Source of the DNA: Pelobates cultripes
Lineage: Eukaryota > Chordata > Amphibia > Anura > Pelobatidae
DNA: 64,000 bases
Direction: 5' to 3'
NCBI GenBank assembly: GCA_933207985.1
Contig: OW240917.1
Location: 113,624,655-113,688,654 of the forward strand
Shown: in pieces, positions 1 to 11,760 of the stretch
Layout: every line of letters begins with the position of its first letter
Numbering within the stretch: the first letter of the stretch is position 1
Made by a program: the position numbers and the translations under genes
The notes under the pieces: generated by a model
Told to the model about the DNA's origin: nothing
Databases searched by the model: none
The model's input: the letters and a program-made list of their open reading frames with translations, nothing else

Positions 1-451
1 CATGAAGGGCTCTCCCTTGTCAGATGCCGCGGCTAAAAAGCGGCGGCCTGGTGGGGGGGGATACCACCGCTTACAGCGGACATACCGACCAGATGACTAT
101 CTGCCATAACTACGGTCCCAACCTCTAACCTAAGGAACGCATGAAACGATCGGGCGGTGCATACGCCCTAACTTAACTTAACTTAACTGACATAGAACAT
201 CGTCCAGGCTGATACGGCGTGGAGAGCCCACCAGAACTGGAACTTATGTTATGGAGATCCCCAGGGTCCCAACAAAACCCGGAAGATTTCCCTCAATGCC
301 CCAATGCCATTCTGATCAGTGCTGGGCTGTCAGTAGCCCAAATGATTAGATTCAGGGTTAGATTTGGAATTAGGATTTGGTTTAAAATTAGAGGTTGGTA
401 AAGCATTAAGGATTTAAATTGGAATTAAGATTAATATTGTTACTTTGCAAA
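1..451. other. noncoding, no recognised feature
   Basis: No gene was seen. A short 5-base tandem repeat (TTAAC) lies near 172-188 and is shorter in copy B. The 60-residue open frame at 219-401 is conserved between the copies only because the DNA is. Confidence 0.5.
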
Positions 452-845
452 CATAGAAACATAGAATGTGACGGCAGATAAGAACCATTCGGCCCATCTA
501 GTCTGCCCAATTTTCTAAATACTTTCATTAGTCCCTAGCCTTATCTTATAGTTAGGATAGCCTTATGCCTATCCCACACATGCTTAAACTCCTTTACTGT
601 GTTAACCTCTACCACTTCAGCTGGAAGGCTATTCCATGCATCCACTACCCTCTCAGTAAAGTAATACTTCCTGATATTATTTTTAAACCTTTGTCCCTCT
701 AATTTAAGACTATGTCCTCTTGTTGTGGTAGTTTTTCTTCTTTTAAATATAGTCTCCTCCTTTACTGTGTTGATTCCCTTTATATATTTAAATGTTTCTA
801 TCATATCCCCCCTGTCTCGTCTTTCCTCCAAGCTATACATGTTAA
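452..845 (-). mobile_element. 5'-truncated non-LTR retrotransposon, reverse transcriptase tail
   Basis: The minus strand encodes the C-terminal end of a LINE reverse transcriptase: LEERRDRGDMIETFKYIKG, then a basic stretch, then VVDAWNSLPAEVVEVNTVKE, the pattern that closes many CR1/L2-like reverse transcriptases. The 3' end (left side) finishes in short CTATGTTT repeats, as in many amphibian LINEs. The segment is absent from copy B, where TGCAAA joins directly to GGTATAC, so it is a discrete insertion of about 394 bases. The clade cannot be fixed from this piece. Confidence 0.8.
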
Positions 846-1481
846 GGTATACAAATGTGGTATTGTTGTACTCAAGAAATGTTGCTGAGCATATAATTAA
901 ACATTCAAACTGTTACTTTGGAGAAATATGTGATCCTTTGAAATACATGTCAAATACAATCAATAAAGCACTAGTGTCAATAAACAAGCTAAGCCCGCCC
1001 AGGCTGACACATGAACCTGCACTTTGAGCCGTGTGTTTTATGGCAAAATTGATTTCACTGTGCACCTTAAAGAGACACTGTAGTCACTCTAAAAAAAGTA
1101 ATCTTATTGAAGTGGCTAGTGTATGGAGTCCACTGGTGTCGCCATTCCACTCAGCATTAAAACCATTTTTAGTATTTTATTGCTAAATAAGAGTCCCCAG
1201 CATTCCATTGCATATATGTTGCTGAGCTAAAGAGGAAGCATTAAAGCATGTTAGCATGAGCAGCAATAGGCTGCTGTGATATATGCTGAGAGTGTCAGAT
1301 GACAACTATCAACCTAACACAACACTCAATGTGTGTAATCAGTGTGGTTAGAATGAATTGTGTAATCTCTGCTTTAGCCATGTCTCCAACAGATGCTGGG
1401 CTTTTTGTACAGGATTAGTTATTTAGTGTCAAACTGCTCGATCATGGTTTAACATTGACTGGAGGGAGGTTGCTGCAGGCA
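846..1481. other. noncoding, T2-like fragment only
   Basis: No gene was seen. A diverged T2-like end, TTAAAGAGACACTGTAGTCA, starts near 1061. The same position in copy B reads TTAAAGGGACACTGTAGTCA. Nothing else is recognised. Confidence 0.4.
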
Positions 1482-2120
1482 CTATACCCAATCCTCTGAG
1501 GGGGCCGGCCGCGTTCCACGCTGGAGCCGCCGGACCGGGTGGCAATCTCGCAGGTCCGGCGGAACACCTGTCACTAATGCTGAGGACTGAAGGAGGAGGG
1601 ATGTCTCTCTATCATGCTTCCTCGCGGTTCCCACAATTCTAAGCCCCCGTGGCTCTCCACTGTCGGTCAATGCAGGGCTGGCACTGCCTCCCCGTTCCGC
1701 AGGCACCTTGCAGGCAGCCGACAAGGGAGGGAGGAAGAGAGGACCCGGGAGCTCAGCTGCAGCTCCTCCGGGTCCTCCTCTCGCGAGCACAGAGCATTGT
1801 CGCGTTTACCATGGGATTCCTGGTTGTTGCAGTGGTGAGAGTGAACTCTAGCCCCATACACACACACACACTGCCCCCCATACACACACACTACCCCCAC
1901 ACACACCATGCACATTTACACACTGCCCCCCATACACACATTGCCCCACACACACAAACACGGCCCCCAATGCACACATTGCCACACACACATACACAGC
2001 CCCCATACACACATTGCCCCACACACCCTACACATTCACACACTGCACCCCCCCCACACACACACTGAACCTGTCACACACACTGCACCCCTCACACATT
2101 GCACCACTGCTCCTATAACC
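1482..2120. repeat. GC-rich block followed by CA-rich minisatellite
   Basis: 1482-1820 is GC- and CpG-rich with no conserved frame. 1850-2110 is built of (CA)n runs separated by TGCCCCC or TTGCC spacers. The same arrangement of GC-rich module next to CA-repeat recurs inside several hAT-like elements of the window. Copy B has it at 42155-42790. Confidence 0.6.
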
Positions 2121-4464
2121 TACTACAGCCCCATATCCCAGCAGACCCCAGGTAAGTTGACAAACTGTTCTTAAACGGTTTGACTACTTACTCTGGGAGG
2201 AGGTCCCAGCACTCCTGGCACCATAACCGCTACACAGATCAGAAGTGGTTATTGTGCATGGATTATTTCTTTAAATAATCTACAGGTGCCCCTCCCGAGA
2301 TCAGGCTCTGGATCTGCCACTGGTGTAAATTTATATATGCATAATACACAGAGAAATGTCATTAATATGTACCATATGTAATGAGCTGATATTGGCCCAG
2401 TCTTGTTGCTAGGTGCATACGCCACAACAATAACATATTTGAAGTGAAGAGCGCACCCACAGGACTTCAAAATAAACAAGATAACGTTATTTTTTACAGT
2501 TGTGCCCTACATACATTCACTATTTCAGTCCCATTACCAAGCTTTCCTTAATATGTCACGGTAGTTGGACTGAAACACTGATTACATGCAAAGGCACGTC
2601 TGCTTAAAATAAATCTGCACTTTTGTTATTTTTGAAGCCTATGAGTGCTTTTTTGCACGTTGGAGTAATTTTTAATTTTAAGTTATCTTTTCTAACTCTG
2701 TACCTGCACACTATGCTGGTAGGACGCATTATGGGGCTGGTAAATAATTTTTTTCCAGGGCTGCTTTTAATTCCCAGTCCGGCCCTGTCAAAGTGAAAAT
2801 GCTATTTCTTCAACATGGTCTGTTGTGTGAGTACCTTACTATAAAGCAATATGTGTATTTCCTCTCGTGCGCTTCAAGAGTTAATAATACTGGCATAAGA
2901 ACAGAAAAAAACAAGAATCCATTTCCCCAGTTTATAATATATATCTCTTCTTTTCAGTGCCTGAGATAGTAAAACAAGAATGGACTGTTTCACTCCGCTG
3001 TGTGTAGTCTTTGTTCTATTGAACTTTGCAATTAGTTATTCATCATAGACTTCAGTACTTTAATGTACAGCTGTGTTTGCTGTGCAAGAGCCTTGCTGGT
3101 GCTAACAAGCAGAGTCCCACTGTAAATGACTAAATATTAAACAGCGGTAAAATTCAACCATCCTGGAATAATGCAAGACTTAGAGATTGTTTTTCAAATG
3201 TGAGTGTGTTTATTGTGTGGGTGTGTGGAGTGGGTTTCATATACTTTAATGCATTATCTGTATAATGCATTTAAAAAAAGAATATCTAAATTGTAGCCAA
3301 GAGACTACCTTAAGATAGTTTTATGGCTGCAATTGTTGTATTCTTTTTTTAAATTTAATATTACTACTATCAGGAGGCCCTTGACAAACTGAGGATCCAG
3401 GTTATGTATTCATAAGTGTGAACAATCCCGCATTTTGGGGTACTTGGCTCCTTAATGGGCAGGCTCGCCTCCTTGACAGACGGACCCCTCCCCTGCACAA
3501 ATCCTGCTCTCTTCCTGCCCATCTCTGTGCCAAAAGGTGGGTAGAAAAGATAGGTAAGTATGTGTATTATTTCTTAAGATATATTAATCAGGTTAAACAC
3601 TAGATAAAAAAGCAAGAGCTAGCCAGCTGTCTAATAGTTAACCCCTTAGGCCGGATTTTGTATATTTGGGCATGCATTTTAAGCATCTAGGGCTTGATTT
3701 CAGCCATGCAGCAAATTCTGTCATTATTACATATAAAGAACAATTTCCAGATTCTGCAGTTTGATTCACACTTCAGTAAATACCCGTGACAATGTAAGGT
3801 AGGGGTAAAGTCAATGGAGGAGAATTAACAAATAGTTTTGCTTTAAAAAGCTGGTCAAAAATGTAAAAAATAAGGAGTCACCAATGGAACATGCTGGCTG
3901 GTTCCAATGGTTTCCATAGTGATTGCTCCACTTCAAGTACTTTGAAGAACTTTTTACAACAAACACTTTGATCAATCTCCCCGAAAGAGTAGTTGATAGG
4001 TGTAAGAAATTGAAAGAGATATGATGAGACTATAAAAAGTAACACGCCATAAACTGGACTTTGGGCTTCTGTAGTTCACTAGATTTACTTGGCAAACCTT
4101 GTTGTAATATAACTTGAATCATCTAGAAATTGTATACAGGCTGTTCAGAGTTCTCATGTTTCCAAACAATGGTATGCATATGATATATATTTGTAATATC
4201 TTTGTCAAAAAAACCCGTAATCATTCTTTTTTCTTGACCACATTTTCCCACTGGTACCAGAGAGTAGTTAGTTTTGTGTGTATGAGTGATGGTTGTTTTA
4301 TTGCAAGCTGGTATCTCTAGTTCTCACAAATAAATGCAATCATTTCTGGCCTTGTAGGTATTTGTGGTGTTTTCCAATAATGTGGTAATATTGAGGTAGC
4401 TGAGATTAGTATATGGGAAATAATGATCCTATCTACCTTATCTAGAAAAGTGGGAAGGAGTTTA
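2121..4464. other. noncoding, nothing recognised
   Basis: About 2.3 kb with no gene, no clear repeat ends and only chance open frames. It is shared with copy B (42791-45138) with very few differences. Confidence 0.4.
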
Positions 4465-4541
4465 ACACCTTAAGGACCAAACTTCTGGAATAAAAGGGAA
4501 TCATGACATGTCACACATGTCATGTGTCCTTAAGGGGTTAA
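4465..4541. mobile_element. short palindromic MITE with TTAACCCCTTAAGGAC ends
   Basis: The sequence begins TTAACACCTTAAGGACC and ends TGTCCTTAAGGGGTTAA, with a central ACATGTCACACATGTCATGT palindrome. Copy B (45139-45215) has the undamaged left end. A reverse-oriented relative is at 45849-45915 and a diverged one at 18055-18136. The superfamily is not assigned. Confidence 0.7.
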
Positions 4542-5115
4542 ACAAACAATCCTTTGGAGAGAGAGTTGATAGTTGGTGCAACTACATGAATTAGGGAAAA
4601 AATAATGTCCCAAAATGGTTTGATTTTTCTACATTGCCACCAAATGTGGAACATATCACCCACCTCCCCGCAGTCTCTCCCACAAGTGTCCGAGGTATCT
4701 CGGATCATCTTTTTAAGTTTAGTGGGAACCAGATACCATCGGCATATGACTTTCAAATGATTCTCGATGTGGTTTCAACAAGATGTCATACCTCTTAAGG
4801 CTTCTTTAATTTTGTACCTTTAATTTTGTGCCAAATCAAATTCAACTTTCAAGTCAGATTCCCAAGCAGTCATGTATTGCAGTTTTTTGATGGGAAATGA
4901 AGACAAGTAATAAGAGAAGGAGGAGACGGTGTGTTTTTAAACAGGGTGTTTCAGACAGATAGTTTCCAGATTAGTGGGTTGTAAAGTTGTGTATGAGTAA
5001 TCTAGAGAGGAGATACTATAAAGTTTGGTTAGTTTTGTAGTAATGTGTTGATACTGTGTAGATAGGCAGTCATCTAAATTATATTTGTTTTTCAGGATTT
5101 GAAATGATAGTGCAT
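4538..5115 (-). pseudogene. L1/Tx1-like LINE ORF2 C-terminal fragment
   Basis: The minus strand encodes, in broken frames, SFQILKNKYNLDDCLSTQYQ, then YMTAWESDLKVEFDLAQ, then KVICRWYLVPTKLKK and a Cys/His segment (DTCGRDCGEVGDMFHIWWQC). These are the post-reverse-transcriptase and zinc-knuckle parts of L1/Tx1 ORF2 proteins. Stops and frameshifts make it dead. The next upstream part of the same type of ORF2 lies at 7783-8045, separated by about 2.7 kb of MITE and foldback sequence. Copy B has this at 45212-45790. Confidence 0.7.
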
Positions 5116-5475
5116 TATTTAAAAAAAAAAATCAAAAAAAAAATCAATATGTAATATGTTCTATGTGCTGACAGGCAGTCTCCCTGCAAGTGAAAAATCA
5201 AAAATAAAGTTAAAAAATAAAGCAATCAGTGTAAAAAAAAATGATACGATATGATATATACATGTATATCTATATATAATATGTATATATATTTTATATA
5301 TAATGTCATACTAAGTGTATTTTTATATTTAAATATACGTATATTAATATAAAAATACACTTTTATACACGTATATATACAATATATATAATAACTATAT
5401 ATATTGTGTGTGTGTATATATATATATTATTATAATAAAAATAACAAAAAGTTAAAATAATTTTTAATAATTAAA

Positions 5476-5518
<43 letters not shown>

Positions 5519-5770
5519 ATTTTATTCTAACAGTATTTTGATATTAATATATATATATATATATATATTTATATCAAAATACACTTAGAATGTAATGATA
5601 TATATATCTATGTATAAATAAATATAATCCGAAATATACATATGTCCATATACATAATTACATAAATAATTTCATAAATATACACGTAGACGTAAAATAT
5701 ATAAATATGTATATATATTAAAATTCTATGTGCGTATTTATGTAATATTTTTACCTAATTAAGTTATTTT
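5116..5770. repeat. AT-rich tract with TA microsatellites
   Basis: This stretch is almost purely A+T, with several (TA)n runs (longest near 5480-5515) and palindromic TATATA blocks. It starts at a deletion point: copy B has about 1,320 more bases here before the shared GTGCTGACAGGCAGTCTCCC segment. Confidence 0.8.
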
Positions 5771-6038
5771 AATGATTGCAATTTGAGGGACCTGCCTGCC
5801 AACCCAGGCTGAGAATTTAATTTGCTAGCACTGTGTTTAACCCTGTAACTTTCTATGACACCCTAAAACCTGTACATGGGGGAAACTGTTTTACTCGGGA
5901 GACTTCGCTGAACACAAATATTAGTGTTTTTAAAACACTAAAACATATCACAGCGATGATATTGTCAGTGAAAGTGACGTTTTTGTGTCAAAACTGCTCT
6001 GGTCCTTAATGTACAACATTGCAAAAACAGGCCGGTCT
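5771..6038. mobile_element. foldback-element remnant (half palindrome)
   Basis: It contains the recurring block GTACATGGGGGAAACTGTTT followed by GCTGAACACAAATATTAGTG, which appears elsewhere in alternating orientation. The mirror-image half present in copy B at 48010-48130 is missing here, cut near the palindrome centre. Confidence 0.6.
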
Positions 6039-6486
6039 TTAAAGGACCACTATAGGCACCCAGACCACTTCAGCTTAATGAAGTGGTCTGGGTGCCAGGT
6101 CCAGCTAGGGTTAACCCTTTTTTCTATAAACATAGCAGTTTCAGAGAAACTGCTATGTTTGTTATTAGGTTAACCAGCCTCTGGTGGCTGTCTCATTGAC
6201 AGCCGCTAGAGCGCTATGCGGCTTCCTCACTGTGAAAATCACAGTGAGAAGACGCCAACGTCCATAGGAAAGCATTGTGAATGCTTTCCTATGAGACTGG
6301 CTGAATGCGCGTGCGGCTCTTGCCGCGCATGCACATTCAGCCGAGGAGGAGGAGAGCTCCCCGCCTGACGCTGGAGAAAGAGGTAAGTTTAACCCCTTCC
6401 TCACCCTAGAGCCCGGCAGGAGGGGGACCCGCACTATAGTGCCAGGAAAACGAGTATGTTTTCCTGGCACTTTAGTGGTCCTTTAA
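6039..6486. mobile_element. T2/Kolobok-like MITE, complete (448 bases)
   Basis: It is bounded by TTAA on both sides, with ends TTAAAGGACCACTATAGG and CACTTTAGTGGTCCTTTAA. The T2 MITEs described in Xenopus have TTAA target sites and TTAAAGGRR ends, so this is a close match. Internally it is a row of hairpins (for example GCAGTTTCAGAGAAACTGC and TCACTGTGAAAATCACAGTGA). Copy B carries the same 448-base element at 49002-49449. Confidence 0.8.
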
Positions 6487-6567
6487 GGGGTTAAACAGTA
6501 TTATTTGTGTTCAGTAAAACAGTACCCCCCATGTACAGGTTTTATAGTGTCCTGGAAAGTTACAGTT

Positions 6568-6833
6568 AGTCTACGTTTGCAAATGGTATGCAGACACAGG
6601 AGTAATTGTCATTCCTGGGCTACCATACTGTCTGAAAGGCAACATATGCCCAGAAAATGTCCATGTATTGGAGACTGGAGCTAATATATGGTCATTTAAT
6701 TTCCTAAAACCCCAGCAAACCTGTGAATGTGTAGCATCAGTATTATGACATTCACAATAAAAATAAAAATAAAAATAAAGCTTGCTAAACTTTCTCACAA
6801 GTAGTTATAAAAATAAGTCCATATTTGCACTCA
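6568..6833. repeat. left arm of a long inverted repeat
   Basis: The block from CTACGTTTGCAAATGGTATG to AATAAGTCCATATTTGC is the reverse complement of 8936-9184. The arms enclose about 2.1 kb. Copy B has the same pair at about 49530-49795 and 51893-52141. A shared open frame on the two arms is a by-product of the repeat. Confidence 0.8.
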
Positions 6834-7439
6834 ACAGTGGCATGGGTTGTGTAGGAAGGGGGCTGGCAGCGAGCTGTAACTTACCTTTCCTGCAGCTCCT
6901 GTCAGCTCCCTTCTCCTGCCTTCCGGTCATCTCCCTTCTCCTCCACTGTAAGTCTCGCGGTCTGACCCCGCGGCTCTCGCCAGCCCCCAACAGGACATTA
7001 CAAGCCCGGCAGTCCTTGTCTGTATTATGGCAATTTAAGTTGCCATAATACAGACATTGACTCGAGTATAAGTTGAGTGGGGGTTTTTCAGCACAAAAAA
7101 TGTGCTGAAAAACTCGACTTATACTCAAGTATATACGGTATGTATGTGTATATAAAAGTACTTACATTATATATATATATATATATATATAATGTAAGTA
7201 CTTTTTATTTCATTTAAAAACGGTTTAATAAGTTTTACTAACTTGTTAAAACTTTTTTACAGGCTTGAGGGGGACTGCCTGATAGTTCAGACAGGCCCCC
7301 TGCAGGCACTGCATAAGCCGGCTATTCCGGCCATGTGACTGCGAGGACCCCGCGATCATATGGCTGTGACCCCAGGATCGCGATTGCCGACGTTTAGGAC
7401 CGCCCCAAAAAGGACGGCATAGAACGCCAGCCATCCTTG
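6834..7439. repeat. composite of small hairpin elements
   Basis: It holds a hairpin at about 7018-7056 (GTCTGTATTATGGCAA / TTGCCATAATACAGAC), a palindromic element at 7058-7140 ending in the common vertebrate MITE terminus GTATATACGGTA, and a TA-loop hairpin at 7160-7206. 7240-7440 is a GC-rich block related to 46900-47160 in copy B. No gene was seen. Confidence 0.5.
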
Positions 7440-7782
7440 AAACCCCTTCAGCCCCTTACCTTTCTCCAGCGCCGAGCTCCCTTGGCGCCGGAGACCTCTC
7501 CTCTCCCTGCCGACGTCAGATCCGAATGCGCATGCGTGGCCGTGCGTGTTCAAACCGCCCATGGGAAAGCATTACTCAATGCTTTTCTATGGATGTCCAG
7601 CGTCTTCTCACTGTGATTTTCACAGTGAGAATCGCGGAAGCGCCTCTAGCGGCTGTCAGTGAGACCGTCACAAGAGGCTGGATTAACCCTGTTTTCAGCT
7701 GCAGGGTTAAAACTAGAGGGACCTGGCAGCCAGACCACGTCATTGAGCTGAAGTGGTCTGGGTGCCTATAGTGGTCCTTTAA
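7440..7782. mobile_element. T2/Kolobok-like MITE, one end lost
   Basis: It has the same internal hairpins as 6039-6486 (AAGCATTACTCAATGCTTT, TCACTGTGATTTTCACAGTGA, and the CAGACCAC...GTGGTCTG hairpin) and the right end TATAGTGGTCCTTTAA. The left end merges into another GC-rich element near 7440. Copy B has it at 50396-50738. Confidence 0.75.
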
Positions 7783-8045
7783 AATCAGAGACACCAAGGC
7801 CTCCAAATTTGTTGCTTCTCTGAAGCGTTGGAAGGTTAATTCTGCTTCTATTATTTTGCCAAATATATCTTGTCATGTCTGAATGAACTCTTTCATATTA
7901 GGGATATGCAAAGGGTCAGTACGAATCAGGTAAAGTAATTTAGGAAAAATATTCATTTTAAATGCAGCCATCCTACCTAGCCAAGATAATTCAAGCTTTC
8001 CCCATCTATAAAGTTATTTTCTAAGTTCAGGCCACATTCTTTAAA
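7783..8045 (-). pseudogene. L1/Tx1-like LINE ORF2 internal fragment
   Basis: Broken minus-strand frames recall the thumb-side region of L1/Tx1 ORF2: a WGK..LSWLGR-like stretch, AAFKMNIF-like residues, and KIYLAK...RINLPTLQRSNKFGGLGVSDF. It is cut at 7783 exactly where the T2-like MITE ends, which suggests that the MITE block interrupted the LINE. Copy B has it at 50739-51003. Confidence 0.6.
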
Positions 8046-8935
8046 AATTTAATTGCACCATGTTGTTAGTGTTTCTAGACAGATTAATCCCCAAAAATGT
8101 GAAAATGAAAATGTAGTCAAGAAAAAAGGATGATGTCCTGTTTTTCAAACTCCAGGTACTTTTTTTTTTTTTAAATCACTTATTCTTTCACATTTCATTT
8201 TTTAGAAACACTGGACCCCAGGGACTGCACACTGGACCAATGGGAAATAGAGACTCCATGCCAGCACACCCAAATGTAGGGGGGCTGGGTGGACTAAAAA
8301 AATAAAATAAAATAATAATAAATTGTATGTGTGTCTGTTAGGGAGTTTGTATGTGTTTGTGTGTCTGTCAAAAAGTATATGCGTGTTTGACAATGAAATA
8401 ACCAAAGTGATAGCATTAAATAAGAAAGTAACAAGCTACAGTGATAATAATAGTTATTTTCCAAAACTTCTGATGTTTGCTTTTCTTTTCCACAAAAAGT
8501 ACTTATGCAGCTGTTACATTTATTCAATTAAGTCTATCATCAACTATCAAATTGCCGCCATCACAACTTACATAATTTGTTCTATAGGCAAAATACGCAA
8601 ATTGACCCTATTGGAAAATAACATCTGATTCAGTACTGATGACACAGCACTTGGACCTTGACCATGTCTTATCACAATGAGCTATATCCTCCGGAAGACT
8701 ATAATGGAAGATTCCATAAGCTCTAAAGTAAACGTGTCACTAGAAGTAGCCAATATGTAGGCTATTCTTTTACCGAAAAAAAGCCAGACTCTCAAGGTTC
8801 TATTGTTTCATTTGCTCCTTAAGGACAAAGGCAATTGTCCACGAAAATAAATCTTAGAATATGAGCTATATGTTTGTTCAATTTTCCTTACATTAAATTC
8901 ATCCACACTTATTATATATAATTTTGTTGAGGGCA
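8046..8935. other. noncoding, no recognised feature
   Basis: No gene was seen. The 101-residue open frame at 8323-8628 is present in both copies but is low-complexity at its start, matches no family I know and has no splice or promoter context. Short TG-rich runs occur near 8326-8385. Confidence 0.4.
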
Positions 8936-9184
8936 AATATGGACTTATTTTTATAACTACTTGTGAGAAAGTTTAGCAAGCTTTTTTTTTTTTACTGTGA
9001 GTGTCATAATACTGATGCTACACATTCACAGGTTTGCTGGGGTTTTAGGAAATTAAATGGCCATATATTAGCTCCAGTCTCCAATACATGGACATTTTCT
9101 GGGCATATGTTGCCTTTCAGACAGTATGGTAGCACAGGAAAGACAATTACTCCTGTGTCTGCATACCATTTGCAAACGTAGACT
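8936..9184. repeat. right arm of a long inverted repeat
   Basis: This is the reverse-complement partner of 6568-6833, ending GTTTGCAAACGTAGAC-like at the far side. The main differences between the arms are a poly-A/AAATA tract length change and scattered substitutions. Confidence 0.8.
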
Positions 9185-9460
9185 AACTTTGGTAGTCTAA
9201 ATGGGGTATGCCCGTATTTTTAGTAGCAATGTAGTCACAAAACTAGGTCAAATTTAGTGCCCATATTATTATAGATAGATAGACACATTTAATGTTCAAA
9301 TGTGACTTTGTTTTTTTTATTTAAAAAAAAATACATTTAAAAGAAAACAATTGACTTATAAACATAAGTATTAAAGTCTGATGCAAGAATATTTACTTTG
9401 CACCTATTAGTTTGTGCAAAATATTCACTTATTGACATTATTAGTTTACGTAGGTTAGAA

Positions 9461-10640
9461 CAGGGCTTGACAAATTTGCTTGGAATCTAGGAGCCAGCTA
9501 AAAAATTTAGGAGCCAGGTTTTTCAGCGCCAAAAATACCATTGTTAAAGGGACACTATAGTAACCAGAACCACTACAGATTAATGCAGTTATTCTAAGTT
9601 TGTAGCCTGTACTTACATGCTTTTCAATTTAAACACTGCCTTTTCAGCCAAAGTCAGTGTTTACATTGAAGCCTAGTTACACCTCTCATGGCTGGCACTC
9701 AGATGGTCTGTAGTGGTGCATCCTGGGTCAGTGCTGCACAGTTTGCAGCACCTTCATTCAATGTCTCCATGGTCTGCTTGGAGAAATGTAATGCTCCCCG
9801 TACTAGTGCATTGATTCAATGCATCTCTATGAGGAGATGCTAATTGGAGCAGTGTGTTTTGATGTGCATGCACAATAGTCTCTAATTGCTTTCCTATGGG
9901 AAAGCATTGGATTGGCTAAGATTGTCAAGTGATGATGATCTCAGCCATGGCAAGACTGGCACAGCATTGGAAAAAACTTCAGTAAAAATACAGTTCCCAT
10001 GCGATCGGAGGGGCCGGTCACCTAAACAGACTCACTCGGACATTCAGACAGACACACTCACAGACAGACACACTCACTCACAAACAGACACACACACACA
10101 CACACTCACTGACAGACACACACACATATTTTCACATCCACTCACAAATTACTTGTTTTATTTAAATGGGGTCCAGTGAGGTTGCTCTGATCATCTTCCT
10201 GCTCCATTGCATGCTGTTTAGTGAGCCGGGGCCGGAATGACGTAATATTCTGGCTCCCAGCATCACTTGAGGGCATGTGAGGGAGCATAGCAGTAAGTTC
10301 AAAACTCCCTCGCCACTTCCACTTCTCGATTTTCAGATCCTGTTCACATTTTTGGGTTCTGTCCCACTTTAGTTCCCTGGTGTCCCGCTTTTGGGGCTTT
10401 TTGTACACACACTCAGATACATACTGACACACAGATACACACACATTCAAATATACACTGAGAGACAAATACACACACAGATACACACACTGGAACATAC
10501 ACATAGATACACACACTGACATAAAGATACACACTGGCACACACACACAAACACTCAAATACACAATGAGACACACACACTGGCACATGCACATACTGAC
10601 ACACATAGACATTCAATCTGACACACACATACATGTCATA
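9461..10640. mobile_element. hAT-like element with CAGGGCTTGACAAATTT end, right end not found
   Basis: The left end CAGGGCTTGACAAATTTGC matches two other elements in the window that have verified 8-bp target duplications (16640-17726 and 22767-23095). Inside are a T2-like TTAAAGGGACACTATAG block, GA/CA repeats, a palindrome around TGACGTAA at 10238-10245, and a CA-rich minisatellite at 10405-10635. No matching right terminus or GGTTAGAA duplication was seen, so the end given is approximate. Copy B starts at 52418. Confidence 0.55.
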
Positions 10641-11490
10641 CTTTATATATTTTCAGCCATCCTCCTGTTAGCTTACCTTTATGTCCAGGAGGGTGGCTTG
10701 CTTGGGGTTCTGGTCCTTGCTGAGGATGATGGAAGTGAGCATACAGCAGCAGAGGTCAGATTGTGTGTGTCATTTACGGGATATTCTATACGATTTGCAG
10801 GTGTCAGGGAGCAGCATTAAAAATACGGGGGTCTCCCAGAGGTTGAGATGTCTAAAATGTGGGCATGCTACTTGGCTCATACAGTTGCAAACACCTGATT
10901 GTGTGTGAAAATTGATTTTGAAACAGAGACACATATGCTCACTCTCAATCTGGACCTTATTTGTTTCTATGTATCTTGATTATAATAGTGTTTATATCAG
11001 AATAGTGGAATTGATGGAGTTTTTGTTATTATTAGGTGTCTATAAAATGGCCATGGCATTGGAGGAGACACCTTGCAAAGCAGCTCTGTAAGTTACGTCT
11101 ATCTTTTGTGCCCAAGCAAACACTAAGAATCTAAAGGTAGCAGTAGATTATTTTTGTAAATGCATTTCAGTAATGAGATTTAATTATTAAACACGGAGTT
11201 GTTCAGCAATCAGTTTACTGAGAACTATACTGACACCTCACATTTTCACCATAGGGATAAGCTTACTGTATTTTGTAACATACTTATAAATAATGCCAGT
11301 TAGTCAACAAGAACAATAAAACACATTATAGCATATTGCTCACCCCCAAGCTTTTGGATGCCGGAGTAACTTTTCTTATAGAAATTCCGTTATAATACTT
11401 AACTCACAATGTGCTTTTCTGATTCTAAGAGGGCCCTTTGGTTAGGACCCTTGAGAGTTGACCTCTAATGCTGATTTGTTAGTTTGTATA
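10641..11490. other. noncoding, nothing recognised
   Basis: No gene or element ends were identified. It is shared with copy B (about 53600-54440). Confidence 0.4.
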
Positions 11491-11661
11491 TATATATATA
11501 ATATGTAAAGGGTCCTTGCACTCAGGCTATCCAGAAAAATGAATTGCCGGCTGCTAAAAGCCGGAGTCAAACGATACAGAAGCAGCAAAAAAATGGCCAG
11601 CACTAACAGACTTTTCAAAGTTAAAACTTAAGGCTTTATTGAGAAATCATTCAAAAAGAAG

Positions 11662-11702
11662 GATCGACGTTTCAGTCCCCATCCAGGACTTTCATCAGGA
11701 TC
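11662..11702 (-). ncRNA. hammerhead-ribozyme-like motif of a Penelope-type repeat
   Basis: Read on the minus strand, it has GATC, then the core CTGATGA (11698-11692), then a 5-bp stem AGTCC/GGACT, then GAAA (11673-11670), C, GTC (11668-11666) and GATC. The two GATC blocks can pair as stem I, GTC is the usual cleavage triplet, and stem III is minimal. Hammerhead motifs of this kind are known in Penelope-like retroelements of animals. Activity is inferred only. The identical motif is at 54628-54668. Confidence 0.5.
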
Positions 11703-11710
11703 AAGGTGTC

Positions 11711-11760
<50 letters not shown>

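Noticed and set aside
1649..2174. His/Thr/Pro-rich open frames over the CA tract
   Set aside because: They are translations of (CA)n and CCCC spacers. They look identical in copy B because the DNA is duplicated, and they show no codon constraint.
10142..10634. Cys/Val/Ser-rich minus-strand frames (also 18354-18745, 34807-35261, 39471-39795, 53109-53586, 58802-59383)
   Set aside because: These arise from TG/CA minisatellites read in several frames at once. There is no family match and no splice context.
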